Positions 11,337-22,865 of a stretch of 64,000 nt of DNA are shown piece by piece. The notes under the pieces are model-generated. The model was not told the origin of the DNA, did no database searches, and saw only the letters and a program-made list of their open reading frames with translations. Source of the DNA: Daedaleopsis sinensis (taxonomy: Eukaryota; Basidiomycota; Agaricomycetes; Polyporales; Polyporaceae); contig CM066307.1 in assembly GCA_033807695.1 (NCBI GenBank), positions 2,108,001-2,172,000 on the forward strand. Direction: 5' to 3'. The position numbers were made by a program, and so were the translations under genes. How positions within the stretch are numbered: position 1 is the stretch's first letter; each line of letters begins with the position of its first letter.

Positions 11337-12386
11337 ATGTCCTTCAATCCGTCAGCACTCTCCGCCTCTTCACAAGGGGCAACTAGCTTGGCGACATCCT
11401 CTCCAGAGAACATAATAGCTCTCGTCATATGCTCCTCGCTCGCGGCTGAGCTTCTCAAAACAAGCGGCATAGGACCTTCTTCCGCTCTGCCAGGGACATC
11501 ACTCGGTCCAGAGCTCGTGGACACCATAGCCCTCGCCGCGGACCTCGCCCGAGCGAGCGGCCATCCCTCCGCAGCCTCATCCGCGACCTCTGCGCCAGCA
11601 CAGAGCCAAGCAGCCACTGCCAGTATGACCTTCGCGGAGTTTCGTGCGCTCGTGCGCGCTGCCCCGCCCCACATCCGTGCGCTCCCCGTCACCAGCGTAG
11701 AGTCGTTCGACAGACCCGCGCTGCAGGCGGCCGGCATCGTCCTCGGACATCAATACGTCGTCGCCGGCGTCCTTCTCCCTGCGACTGCGACTGCGACGGG
11801 GGACCCGAAGCCGCGCCACACCTACCTCCGCTTCGACCTCTACACCAGTGCTGCGCTCGGCATCGGAGACAGCCCGGGGGTGCTGTGCGTGCGGATGTCG
11901 GACGACCGCGACGCGCTGTCGAAGGGCCGGTGGCGGATCTGCGAGCTCGCGACCGCGCCGGGGCAAGGCACCGAGCGCGGGCCGTCGCTCGACGCCCTCG
12001 CCGCGCTCTGCGCGACGCTCGCAGGCCGCGTGGGGCGCGGGTACAGCCTGCTCGGGCGCAACTGCGTGTGGATGAACAACCTGATGGTGTTCGGGCTCGC
12101 GCGCAAGTTCAGCGCGCACTGGGAGGGCGGGCGGCTCGCGCCCGAGCACACAATGCGCCGGTACATGCGGGGGGAGATCGGGATGCAGGAGGCGGCGTCG
12201 GAGTGCAATATCTCGGACGGGACGGCACGGTGGTTCGCGAACGTCGGCCTGACGGCGCTGAGGGGCTTGCAGGCGCTCATTACGCAGAACGATGGCGACA
12301 GGTACCTGATGCATGATGACGAGATGAACGAGCTGCTGCGAGGTTGGGAGTCGGAGGGGTACGTGCCTGCTGCTTACCCTGCGTAG
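11337..12386 (+). CDS. Conserved hypothetical protein with a Cys-containing GRNCVWMNN motif
   Basis: A single-exon frame of 349 aa with the ATG in context cacgATGtc. The N-terminal 95 residues are Ala/Ser-rich and likely disordered. The ordered part contains RHTYLRFDLYT and, about 100 residues later, YSLLGRNCVWMNNLMVFGLARKF, followed by a tail with HWEGGRLAPEHTMRRYMRG. A conserved His followed by an Asn-Cys before a hydrophobic helix recalls the layout of NlpC/P60- or LRAT-like thiol folds, but the match is too weak to assign an activity. Codon usage is strongly GC3-biased, as in real genes here. Part of the 3' end is duplicated at 19699-19866. The gene sits just upstream of, and partly inside, duplication block D1. 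Confidence 0.65.
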   Translation: MSFNPSALSASSQGATSLATSSPENIIALVICSSLAAELLKTSGIGPSSALPGTSLGPELVDTIALAADLARASGHPSAASSATSAPAQSQAATASMTFAEFRALVRAAPPHIRALPVTSVESFDRPALQAAGIVLGHQYVVAGVLLPATATATGDPKPRHTYLRFDLYTSAALGIGDSPGVLCVRMSDDRDALSKGRWRICELATAPGQGTERGPSLDALAALCATLAGRVGRGYSLLGRNCVWMNNLMVFGLARKFSAHWEGGRLAPEHTMRRYMRGEIGMQEAASECNISDGTARWFANVGLTALRGLQALITQNDGDRYLMHDDEMNELLRGWESEGYVPAAYPA

Positions 12387-13264
12387 AGGTATACATGTCG
12401 AGTGGTTATTGCAGTGTGGGGTCACTTCGCGGTCGAGGTTGCAATTGTGACCCTCTACATACGACTATGTAGTAGGCTTCCAATGTGCGGCGATGACTAT
12501 GTCAATCGTGGATGAAACGATTCCTAGCTACCTAGCAAGTAACACTGTAACAGGCGTGCGTAGCGGTATGACTCACCAGTCATAGATTCGATCCAGATGC
12601 CTTCGTCTCGGTAGGACCCAAAACCCAAAGTGCACCAGTTGTAGCAAGCCGTACTACAGAGAGCCGGCAGAGGAAGACCACAGAAGACCACCCACTAGCA
12701 CGCAGTCGCAACTCGAGACCTTTTGACATCCGGATAGGAGAAACGGCCAGGTTTAGAGCGGGGAAGACGACGCTACGAGCAGCATTACTTATGCACATGA
12801 GCTTCAAGTTCACCTCCCTCTAGACTTCGGCACTTCTGAGAATAGAGAAATCGAGAGAGGGACTCCAGGTGGTGGTGGAAAACAAACATATGTCGGCTAT
12901 CCCCGGGCGCGGAATACGTAACAATCCTGTCTAAGGACTGAGGTGGTCAGTTCGACTCCGGAGAGTGCAGTCGTATTTTCCTGCACCCACCACACATTTC
13001 GACCGCACGCAAACGTTGATCGCGTGCAGTGTTGGAACGGTATGCGAGACGTCTAGAATTTCACAAGAGAGAAATAAGTACAACAAGCTAGTAGTATCTA
13101 AGTTACAATAGCGAGGAGAGTAACGTAAGGCTACAATAGTGGTGGAGGCGAATGCGAATATTAATGCGAATGAGACGTCAGAACCCAGAGAAGTCTATGC
13201 GTTCAACCGAGAAAATAGAGACTAGACCAGCCTTAGGGAACCTCCACAGGAAGACGCTGCAGAG
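12387..13264. other. Intergenic part of D1
   Basis: No gene is supported. A stretch at about 12900-12975 resembles a degenerate tRNA 3' half (see rejected items) and recurs at about 20380-20450 in the second D1 copy. Confidence 0.4.
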
Positions 13265-13949
13265 CTAGAAGTGGCCCCGTTTGGGGCCCACAAAGTCGAG
13301 CTCGGCCTGGAAGACGTCCGCCGCGATGCGCTTCAGCGAGACGAGCGCCATGCTCTGCAGGTCGAAGTCCGGCTGGCTGTCCGGGGCGGGGCGCCGCTTC
13401 GAGCGTTCCTGCCGCGCAAAAGCAAGAGTCAGACGGCGAACAAGGGGGGCTGTGGAGGGGGGAGAGCTAGACATACCTTGAGGAAGTTCGAGTACTCGAG
13501 CGCGATGGCCCTGCCGACCGACGCCCGGGAGGTGGCGCGCAGCGAGAACGACTTGACGGGGATGGCGCGGATGTGGTGGTCCCACCGGCCCTGCGGACGG
13601 TCCGGGCCCTGCAGAGAGACAGAGAGAGTCAGCAACCCGTGTCATACATGAGCTAGCGGGGGGCACCGAGACGTACGTAGATGATAACCCGGACGTGGGT
13701 GGCACCCGATGTGTGGAGAGCGCGGACCTCCTCGTTCCCCGCGTCCTCGACGAACGACAGGCCGAAGGTGGGCTCGAGGAGCTCGCGCATGGGGACGCCC
13801 GGGCCGTAGTACCCGCGCTTCTGGAAGTTCAAGGCGAGCGGACAGGCGGTCTCGAGGTCCTGCAGCGGCGGGAGCTTCGGGGTAGCGCGGCAGAGCGCGT
13901 CGTACTTGGCGAGGCTGATGAAGTTGTTGAGCTCGAGGCGGGAAGACAT
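13265..13949 (-). CDS. Small protein of unknown function, D1 copy A
   Basis: Three exons (13949-13677, 13608-13477, 13408-13265) with canonical introns of 68 bp each; 549 nt, 182 aa, in frame. The protein is soluble, with no signal peptide or membrane helix. It starts MSSRLELNNFISLAKYDALC, with the later segments ELLEPTFGLSFVEDAGNEEV, GPDRPQGRWDHHIRAIPVKS and a C-terminal QAELDFVGPKRGHF. I do not recognise the family. The second copy at 20741-21436 has the same exon lengths and differs by only a few residues (for example LETACPLALNFQKRGYYG against LKTACPLAMNFQKRGSYG), so both appear functional and recently duplicated. Confidence 0.75.
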
Positions 13950-16440
13950 TGCGTTGGCTGGTTCTGGTTCGGGGGGATGCGACGGGTCGGATGAGGACGT
14001 GGGGTCTAGTGCGAGTGCAGAGGAGTTGAGTATTCGAGTGTTGGATGCTGATGTTCGAGCTCCTCCTGGATGCGTTTAAGTAGCATATACTGCATGTCCG
14101 AGCTTTCGTACTCAGGAGGAGAAAAACGGCGATCGCAGACGGCTTTGTGAGACACAGTAAAGCAACAGAGTGAAGCACATAATAACAGAGAGGCACCCAG
14201 ATTATACGGCGACCTATGCACAAGCCGGAGGATATCGCAAAGTCAAAGCATCGTCGTGAAAGCATAGTAGATCACAGTGTGAAGACGAGTGTCGCGAGGT
14301 CGGTTACCAGCAAGCGCTTTTGCTTTGGCGTGACGAAGATACAGTGGCGGTGCCCAGAGAAGCAGAGGGACCCGCCGCCGGCTTTGTTGCCCAGTACCAA
14401 AGTCTTTGAAGCTCACAGCAGCAGATGTGCAGCGAGGCCAGTGTGATTGATCGCAGGGGGACAATGGACTGGGGAGGCGATATCTCCGTAGGGTGCGTAG
14501 CGTACCAGGAGCACTAAGCACCCGGACCGATAGGCGACTCTCTGAGAGACCGAGATAGTCACGTCGTAGCAGTTCGTGGCGAGAACGAAAGGAGCCGAGA
14601 GGACGCGAAAGAACGATATGAATCAGTGGCGATACACGCGTTGATGAGTGAGTGGCACATGAAGTTCATGTCGACGCGTCAAGATCTTGTCCGTGTTCTG
14701 TAGGCGCTATGTGAAGGGTGAGATGGTTAATCTACTCACATAATGGTGCCTATAGCTATAGCTATCGCCTATGGTGATGATAGACCGTGATGATCAGACA
14801 CGCACGCCAGAACTACTCTTATAAACGGTAGCCACCTAGCTGTTGAGATGCTCTGTGAGCACGATTGTCACGGTTATACCCAACGGCCGCCGTTACAGCA
14901 GATGGTATCGGAGTCATTCTCCATACTTAATTTCCATCCTGAAGCTTCCAGAGCCATCATGAGTAGCTGGACGCTCAAGAATTCGCAGGTTCGGAATGAA
15001 GATGCGCTCACTAGCTTGTCATCGCGCCCACAATGGGCGTGGTCCAGGGAGGCGTGTCGTTCTATAAAGCTTCAAGCATTAGAGAGCCGCACTGAAATCT
15101 TGAGGTTATCTCCAGTTGGCAGGAGGTTGCATCGTTGCCATGCCAGTCGAAGCGCGCAGCACCGGTACCGATCTACATGAATCCGTCTCCCACAATGCGT
15201 GCACATACTCTGCACAGATGTCAGTACTCGAAACAGTTAGGATAATGGTATGGCAAGGACGCACAGAGTAGCACGACAATTTTGATACCACTGCGGTTAC
15301 AGTCCTACGATGTCATGAGTAAGTTTTTAGTACTATGTTTTACCCGTCATGTACCACCAAAGATGACTTACTGCAGGCTGTAGGAAGCACACAATCGATC
15401 AGCCTCTGCAGCGTTGTTGGCGTATATGGCCCATTTCGACGATGTTCACAGAAGTAGTAGGCTACGATGGGGAGGACACTATTAGCGCCCTCATGCCGGG
15501 CTATGTACAAACATATCTAAATACGTTTCAAGTTCAACAAAGATTCTCTTCAAGTTACTAACTCCGAGTGGCCTGACTTCTAGCTTTCTTCTTCTCCACC
15601 ACGACTCCCTTGAGCGGTATGCGTCGACACTGCATACAGGTAGCCGTGCAATTGCGACTCCTAGACATTCACAGACGGTCGCGCTCAGTGCCATGGAATT
15701 TCCGCTACAGATCGGACTAATTATCAAGTCCACCTTGCAGTCGGACCGACTCTCTAATCATAGAAATGATGAGTAGTCTTGATAACTAAAGACGCTCTTG
15801 GATCTGTGACTGCTTCCTAGGACGTCTCGGTGACTGAGTCTCCGCGTCCGAGTCCAGGCAAACACGGATGCGCACTCTTAGTTCGATGCACCGGTACAGG
15901 GTAGTATGTTTGATCTCCCTGAGTACATGTAAACTAGACATCCAGTGTTGGACAACTTCATGTGACGCTTATGTGCGTCTAAAATTTACAAGTGCTTCTT
16001 CATTTCAAACTGACCAGTGACCACAACCGCAGTGCGTTCCGCCTCCGTTCAAGTCCCCTCCGCCAGAATGTGCTTCTATACTCCAAATGCTATGTGCGCG
16101 GCTCAAAGCGATAATCCCGTGAGGTCCGGTCCGCAGATCGCATCGCGGAAAGACTGCTATTTGGTGTGCTACAGCCACTATTTCCTCACTATAATCGTGA
16201 TGCTAGCGTGCGCTATGCATACGGTCCCTTCTAACTTTGGTGGGATTTGCAATGCGAAGGCCGTGTACATGCTACCGGACGTTTCGGTGCTGAAGACGAC
16301 TCCAACGGACTTTTGAAGCAGCTCCACCCGACGGTCGCAACCCCGGGTATGTCCTGGTTCACCGTGACAGCATCTCCGGTAGGTAGTATGGCCAGCACCA
16401 TACACAAGCCATCCTTAACGCTTTCTATTAATGAATACAG
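13950..16440. other. No recognisable gene: D1 end and 5' part of cassette N
   Basis: Only short frames occur. The first 800 bp belong to D1. The rest is the upstream part of cassette N, repeated in inverted orientation at about 30.5-32.2 kb with scattered differences. No coding pattern is preserved between the two copies. Confidence 0.45.
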
Positions 16441-16447
16441 TATAAAA
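16441..16447 (+). promoter_or_regulatory. TATA box of nuclease gene, left copy
   Basis: TATAAAA lies 54 bp upstream of the ATG at 16501. The inverted copy has TATAAA at 30506-30501 with nearly the same spacing. The position supports starting at 16501 (signal peptide) rather than at the in-frame ATG at 16462. Confidence 0.6.
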
Positions 16448-16500
16448 GCGTCGCTCGAGCGATGGACACTCCAGCAGCGAGCGAACATCACCCGATCGAC

Positions 16501-18894
16501 ATGCTTTCCCTCAACACCGCTCTCATTCTCGTCGCCACCGTCCGAGTCGGTGGAACCTCTGCAGCTCTCATACGCACTCCGACCGATGCACACGACTACC
16601 TTGTCGCATCCGACCCGTCATCAAACACGACTGTGGACGTGGGGACAGACATCGCTCGGCGCGCAATTGTTCCCGACCGATGCGCTGGAACCGTCGATGT
16701 TCCTTCAACGCTCCCGACGCTTTCGTACTACTGCAACCTGCTGCCCCAAACGTGCGCCAATATCCGTGCCCACCCCGACTTCTCCAACGACGAGATGGAT
16801 CTCACCTATGATCCCTCTGGCATGGGCTCGCGACGCAACGGAATATGCGACCGTGCTACCAAGGACAGGTTCCAGCAGGATGGCAAGTGCGATCTGAGGT
16901 ACCACGACCCGGTGTGGTGGAAGGTTCGTAGCTTGACATAGCTCGAATATAACACTTCGCTGATGACGCAATGTTAGGTTTCTTGCGATGAATTTCCTTT
17001 CAACTCGGTCTTAGAAGGCGGAAGGCGCAATGCCCGTGTCATGGCAGTCCCGACGCGCGAGCAGCAGTTCCAAAGCCCTTTGTTGTCTTCCATCACCAAC
17101 CTCCGCCGTGTCGCCAGCAATCCCAATTCGCGGTGGCGGGGCGGGACTACTTGCCACAGGTACAAGCTCAAGCTTCTGGACCAGCCAGAGAACGGTGCAT
17201 CCGCCAAGGCTGTGGGGAGCCTCGACCCCGGCTCTGCCTTCTGGAGCTCGGGCACCCACGAGCGACGCTTTATCACGCACCGTCTAGCTGATGAAGTCGC
17301 GACGCCCTTCGCAACAGACACGGACTACCCTGCCACGGCGAGCAGCCTCATCGTTCCGGGGAACTCCCGCCGTTTCGATTGTCGCCCGTGTGTGATTGGC
17401 TCCACAGGCAACCCTCCCCCTCCTCGCCGTGACGCGGACGCTCTTGGTGGCCGTCTCAAGGGTGAGAGCGAGGATGCGCCGACGCCTACCACACCGCCCT
17501 CGGAAATCGCTACGGATGTAGCGCTCGACCTCGAGAAGCGTCAACGTGGTCCTTCGTCTTGTCCCAGGTCGAGCAGCACCCGCAGGGCTACGTCTACCGC
17601 AGAGGCGACTCGCGCTGCCGCACAAGACATCGACGCTGCTAAGGATGCAGCTGCTGCCGCCGTCGCCGCTCTGGCTGCTGCACACAATGCTCCCGCGGCA
17701 GCGGCAGCGGCTGCCTCCGTCGCTGTCGACGCTGCTAATGCGCTCGCACCCGCGGCATCCGCCCTGGTGAGTGTATATTGTGGCTATATATTGACGTTAG
17801 CCAACTATCAATCTCCTCCATAGACTAGTGCGAGTAGCAACAGTGCACTAGCTTCTGCAATCGCTTCTGCGGAGGCTGCGGCTCAGGCAGCACAGGATGC
17901 CGCCGCCGCTATCTGGGACCTTGGCCCGGACGTCCCAGACGAGATCAACGAGGTCGCAGACAATGTATGTCTTGTTCCAGAGACGTCACTCAGGCTCTAG
18001 CTGATTTGTTTTATTTGCCAGGTCGTTTCCGCGAGCTCTGCGATCGCAAATGCAGTCGACGATGCTACAAACGTCCTCCCGCCAGACGTGTCGATCCCGT
18101 GGAGCTCTGAAGCCCCGGTGCCCCACTCCCCTACTCCCTCCTCAAGCGCACCCGGACACTCGTCAACCTCGCATGGACACTCATCCAGCGCGCACTCTCA
18201 GTCCTCCAGCTCTCGCGGCCACTCCTCGAGCGTGACTCCCTCTTCGAGTCACCACTCATCAAGCGTGACTCCTTCTTCGAGCTCCCGTCACCACTCATCA
18301 AGCGCGGTCTCCTCGTCGAGCTCTCGCGGCCACTCCTCGAGCGCGATCCCCTCATCAAGCTCCCGCCACCACTCCTCGAGCCCGGCTCCATCAAGCTCCC
18401 GCCATCACTCCTCGAGCGTAGTTCCGTCCTCCAGCTCCCGCCACCACTCTTCCACGAGCGCGGGGCCCTCCCCGAGCGGCCTGCCCCCCGCCAATTGCTA
18501 CCGCGCAGGCTCCAAGGGGTTCGTGAAGATCAACGGCGTCTTTTTCACCTACAAAAACGAGAAGGCCCACGCGGCGCTCGTCGACGTCGGCTCCGACGCC
18601 CTCTTCGGGCTCACGCTCATCACGAACCGCGCGCTCGTCCAGTCCAAGGGCTGCTCGGGCATGTACGCGTGGGACGACGTCCCGCTCGCGCCCAACTTCC
18701 GCGTCGACTGCGACACGATGGCGCTCGGAAGCTACTGGAAGGAGGAGAAGCAGAAGTGCTACCGGTACGACGACAGCGACGGGACGTTCCACGTCGTGTG
18801 CGGGAACGACCTGAAGCAAATGTACTCGTGCCTGAAGGGTGCCGGGCTCAACGGCGAGCTGGTCCCCGCGAACATCGTCTGGGTGCCCTCGTGA
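16501..18894 (+). CDS. Secreted NucA/NucB-type nuclease with Ser-rich linker and unknown C-terminal domain (left copy)
   Basis: Four exons: 16501-16923, 16978-17766, 17824-17964, 18022-18894; in frame, 741 aa. A signal peptide (MLSLNTALILVATVRVGGTSA) is followed by a Cys-rich region. The nuclease core reads HDPVWWK, then SCDEFPFNSVLEGG across the first intron (His about 135, Asp/Glu about 145-146). This matches the DNase NucA/NucB motif CDEYPFAST..EGG, so extracellular DNA hydrolysis is likely. Next come an Ala-rich helical region (about 330-450) and a long Ser/His tract with repeated SSSRHHSSS units. The C-terminal domain of about 135 residues (CYRAGSKGFVKINGVFFTY to NIVWVPS) is not recognised and has several cysteines. 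A second full copy is on the inverted arm. The secreted, Ser-rich layout suggests wall or matrix attachment, which is inference. Confidence 0.88.
18130..18480 (+). repeat. In-frame Ser/His-rich coding repeats
   Basis: Degenerate units coding SSS(R/H)(H/G)HSSS repeat about 15 times within exon 4 of the nuclease gene. The corresponding tract in the inverted copy (about 28550-28820) is shorter, accounting for the 26-residue length difference. Confidence 0.8.
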
Positions 18895-20740
18895 ATGGCG
18901 ACCTACCGTCACTGACCCCGTCCGTTAAAGAGGTGGCAAGTTCTGCTTGCCTGCTCATTAATCTCGCCGACCGCTGTCCTTCACTCCCACTTCATTCCGA
19001 GGCCGCCGACCTTGTATTAACTCCGACTCCGTCGGGTCCTGCACCTCATTCTCTGACCCGACCTTTTACTAATCCTCTAGCATAATGTTGCTTCACTGGT
19101 GAGCTTACTATAACGTTACAGTACTTGTTTCATTGTTGACTCGAGCTTTATACTTATTCTCCCTTCTCCTCGTGCATATGTATGCATACTTACCATGCCC
19201 ATCCGTCACTTTATAGTTATACTGAAGCTTCGCCCCGCTTAGTATCTTACCACTTTGCTCGTAGTGTGCACGATGTACATACACTTACGATTACATCGTA
19301 CATCGAATTCACTCTTCTATTTAAACCTTTGCGATATGGCATCCAGTCTCAACTATGCATCGCTAAATGTTTTTCATCACACTCGGTTCAGAGCAAACCC
19401 ACTGAGTCACCATATGTGCAAGACGCGGTGCAGATCGCGTAGATATTCATACATAGTACGACGCAAGAGCAGAGCACGGAGCACGGAACGCAGTCGGTCC
19501 GTCACGGCCATTAGGTAGGTATCAAGTACGGTAGGTATAACGACGCGCATCATGCAGTTCATCGAGGAGCGATACATGACACCCTGACGCAGATCAGAGC
19601 ATGTACGAACAAGAAACACCAAAGAATTTGGATGGGATGGATAAGAGATGGGGGTGGGGTGGGTGGTGATGCACGCCGCCTGAGCGGCTGACGAATGGAA
19701 CAACCTGATGGTGTTCGGGCTCGCGCGCCAGTTCAGCGCGCACTGGGAGGGCGGGCGGCTCGCGCCGGAGCAAACGATGCGCCGGTACATGCGGGGGGAG
19801 ATCGGGATGCAGGGGGGTACGTGCCTGCTGCTTACCCTGCGTAGAGGTATACATGCCGAGTGCTCATTGTCATTGTAATACAGAGTCACTTCGCGTTCGA
19901 GGTCGCAAGTGTGACTCTCTACATACCACAAGTAGTCTTCCGGTGGCCGATGCGAGGAACAAGTGAGGAAGCAACTTCAAGCGTGCGTGACGGTATAACT
20001 CACCAGATATATATTCGTTTTAGATGCTATCGTTTCAGTAGAGCTTCTTCGACCGTCACATGGCACCAGTTGTAGCAAGCCGTTTCTGCAGGGAGCCCAG
20101 ATACCCCAGAGACCGACAGGTAGAGGAAGACCACCCACTAGTAGCACGAGTCGAACTACTAGTCCGAGCACTCGAGACCTTTTGACATCTGATGAGGAGG
20201 ATCCGGATCGGCCAAGTTTGAGCGGAGAAGACGACGCTATGAGCAGCAATACTCATGCACATAAGCTTCACTTCCTTCTCCGGAACTTTCGCCTGCAGAA
20301 TAGAGGGATCAAGAGACAGAAGGTACTTAGTGGTTGCCAGCCTGAGGTAAGTAGAAAACAAACATATGTCGGCTATCGCCGGGGGCGGAATACGTAACAA
20401 TCCTGTCCAAGGGCTGAGGTGGTCAGTTCGACTCCGGCGAGCGTAGTCGTATTTCCCTGCGCCCACCACACATTTCGACCGCACGCAAACGTTGATCGCG
20501 TGCAGTGTTGGTGCGGTATGCGAGACGTCTAGAATTCCACAAAAGAGAAACAAGTACAACAAGCTAGTAGTATCTAAGTTACAATAGCGAGGAGAGTAAC
20601 GTAAGGCTACAGTAGTGGTGGAGGCGAATGCGAATATTAATGCGAATGAGACGTCAGATCCCAGAGAAGTCTATGCGTTCAACCGAGAGAATAGAGACCA
20701 GACCAGCCTGAGGAAACCTCCACAAGAAAGAGCTGCAGCG
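18895..20740. other. No intact gene: cassette N downstream flank and D1' start
   Basis: Up to 19700 this is the downstream flank of the left nuclease gene, mirrored at 27351-28124. From 19699 the second D1 copy starts, with a gene remnant and intergenic DNA. No other gene is supported. Confidence 0.45.
19699..19866 (+). pseudogene. Truncated 3' fragment of the gene at 11337-12386
   Basis: The sequence corresponds to about 12082-12410 of the intact gene (LMVFGLARQFSAHWEGGRL, then RRYMRGEIGMQ) but has an internal deletion of about 165 bp that joins the GMQ region to the last codons and the stop. It has no promoter or 5' part and starts exactly at the end of cassette N. Confidence 0.85.
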
Positions 20741-21436
20741 CTAGAAGTGGCCCCGTTTGGGGCCGACAAAGTCGAGCTCGGCCTGGAAGACGTCCGCCGC
20801 GATGCGCTTCAGAGAGACGAGCGCCATGCTCTGCAGGTCGAAGTCCGGCTGGCTGTCCGGGGCGGGGCGCCGCTTCGAGCGTTCCTGCCGCGCAAAAGCG
20901 AGAGTCAGACGGCGAACAAGGGGGGCAGTGGAGGGGAGGGGGGAGAGCTAGACGCACCTTGAGGAAGTTCGAGTACTCGAGCGCGATGGCCCTGCCGACC
21001 GACGCCCGGGAGGTGGCGCGCAGCGAGAACGACTCGACCGGGATGGCGCGGATGTGGTGGTCCCACCGGCCCTGCGGACGGTCCGGGCCCTGCAGAGAGA
21101 CAGAGAGTTAGCAACCCGTGTTGTACGTGGGCTGTAGCACTAGCGCGGAGCAGGGAGACGTACGTAGATGATAACCCGGACATGGGTGGCCCCCGACGTA
21201 TGGAGAGCGCGGACCTCCTCGTTCCCCGCGTCCTCGACGAACGACAGGCCGAAGGTGGGCTCGAGGAGCTCGCGCATGGGGACGCCCGGGCCGTAGCTCC
21301 CGCGCTTCTGGAAGTTCATGGCGAGCGGGCAGGCGGTTTTGAGGTCCTGCAGCGGCGGGAGCTTCGGGGTAGCGCGGCAGAGCGCGTCGTACTTGGCGAG
21401 GCTGATGAAGTTGTTGAGCTCGAGGCGGGAAGACAT
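20741..21436 (-). CDS. Small protein of unknown function, D1 copy B
   Basis: Three exons (21436-21164, 21089-20958, 20884-20741), each the same length as in copy A at 13265-13949; 182 aa, in frame, all splice sites canonical. Substitutions relative to copy A are few and mostly conservative, and no stop or frameshift is seen. Intron sequences have diverged more than exons (for example 74 against 68 bp for intron 1), suggesting selection on the protein. Function unknown; no domain recognised. Confidence 0.75.
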
Positions 21437-22857
21437 TGCGTTGGTTGGTTCTGGATCGGGGGAATGCGACGGGTCGGATGAGGACGCGGAGTGTAGTGCG
21501 AGTGCAGAGGAGTTGAGTATTCGAGTGCTGAATGCTGATGTTCGGGCTCCTCCTGGACGCGTTTAAGTAGCATATACTGCATGTTCGAGCTTTGATACTC
21601 TGGAGGAGCAAAGCCGCGATCGTAGACGGCTTTGTGGGACACAGTAAAGCAACAGCGTGAAGCACATAATGCACAGAGAGGTATCCAGGATATACGGCGA
21701 CCTATGCACAAGCCGGAGAACAGCGCAAAGTCAAAGCATCGTCGTGAAAGCATAGTAGATCCCAGTGTGAAGACGAGTGTCGTGAGGTCGGTTAACAGCA
21801 AGCGCGTTTGCTTTGGCGTGACGAACGTCAAGTGGCGGTGCCCAGAGAAGCAGAGTGACCCGCCGCCGGCTTTGTTGACCAGTACCAAAGTCTTTGAGGT
21901 TCGCAGAGACAGATGTGCAGCGAGGCTGATGATTGATCGCAGTGGACAATGGACGAGGGAGGGCGGTATCTCCGTAGGGCGCGTAGTGTACCAGCACTAA
22001 GCACCCGGACCGATAGGCGACTTTCTGAGAGGCCGAGATAGTCACGTCGTGGCAAGTCGTAGCAGAAAAGAAAGGAGCCTAGAGGACGCGAAAGAACGAG
22101 ATGAATCAGTGGCGATACACGCGTTGATGAGTGGCACATGAAGTTCATGTCGACGCGTGTGCGGGTCAACCCACTTCTTAGGCGCTATGTGAAGGGTGAG
22201 ATGGTTATACTACGCACACAGTATCAATGGAAGGTACTCAAATATAGCTATCGCCGTGCGACGTGTCTGGAATGTCAAAAGTCAATTCGGAAGTGCATGC
22301 GGCTAAGGCGTGACTGCACTTGACGCGTCTGTCACGCGGCACGCTCGCGACAGTCACATTCTACCTAACGCATCGCATCACACGCGGTGTCATCAAGTTC
22401 GAACGAGACCACTCATCTCATCGGTATAGGTACACTATGTCGACACATATCGCTCTTGCGGGACGAGTGTTGTTAACATGATAGGTAGAAGACGAAGATC
22501 TCACGAAGCAAGTAAGTTTCCGACCGTGCGCGCTAAGCATGAGGGTTGCCGAAACTCACCTTCGCGTGGGTGCTTACGACGGACATCCGCGTGTTAACGT
22601 TCATCCCTTGAGCAGTGCCCAGAACATTCGAGCGTGACATGTGTGCAGATGTTGACTGTAGTTGCACATGACCTGGAGATCGTTCGTAGATGCATCTTTT
22701 GTAAAAGTCAGTGGTATCGTTGACAATGGATTCAAAATTCAAGGTGTCGCTGTCGAGCTTGCGTTTACCTAAGCACTTTCAGAAATATGTGAGTCCGTCG
22801 AGTTACTAAAATCTGACCGGAGAGTAGTAAGTATGATTAGTTGGCATGAGGTTGGCA

Positions 22858-22865
22858 TGACGTCA
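22858..22865. promoter_or_regulatory. CRE-like palindrome TGACGTCA
   Basis: A perfect 8-bp ATF/CREB-type bZIP site lies about 160 bp upstream of the ATG at 23027. A near match (GACGTCAT) follows 30 bp downstream, and the first site is next to a short direct repeat of ggttggcatga. The role is inferred from motif and position only. Confidence 0.4.

Larger units (their letters stand above)
12082..14770 (+). repeat. Duplication block D1, first copy
   Basis: Direct duplicate of about 19699-22253 at high identity. It starts inside the gene at 11337-12386 at aacaacctgatggtgttcgg, includes the complete gene at 13265-13949 and its flanks, and ends near tagctatcgcc, a few bases before cassette N begins. 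Cassette N therefore lies exactly between the two D1 copies. Confidence 0.88.
14775..19700 (+). repeat. Cassette N, left arm of a 4.9-kb inverted repeat
   Basis: Sequence from tgatgatagac (14775) to acgaatggaa (19691-19700) reappears as the inverted complement at 27351-32200. It contains the nuclease gene 16501-18894 with its TATA box and about 0.8 kb of downstream DNA. At the right edge it joins directly to a fragment of the gene from 11337-12386, with the microhomology gaacaacctgatgg. Confidence 0.88.
19699..22253 (+). repeat. Duplication block D1, second copy (D1')
   Basis: Direct copy of about 12082-14770 with a 165-bp deletion near its start and scattered substitutions. It contains the intact gene at 20741-21436. 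Its left edge coincides with the end of cassette N. Confidence 0.88.

Noticed and set aside
12895..12990. tRNA-like stretch ending ggtcagttcgactccgg, repeated at about 20380-20450
   Set aside because: The T-arm does not pair properly, position 33 of the candidate anticodon loop is not T, and no acceptor stem can be formed. At best it is a tRNA-derived relic carried along in the D1 duplication.
16462..16500. Upstream in-frame ATG for the left nuclease gene
   Set aside because: It lies only about 15 bp after the TATA box end, too close for a leader, and would bury the signal peptide behind 13 polar residues.
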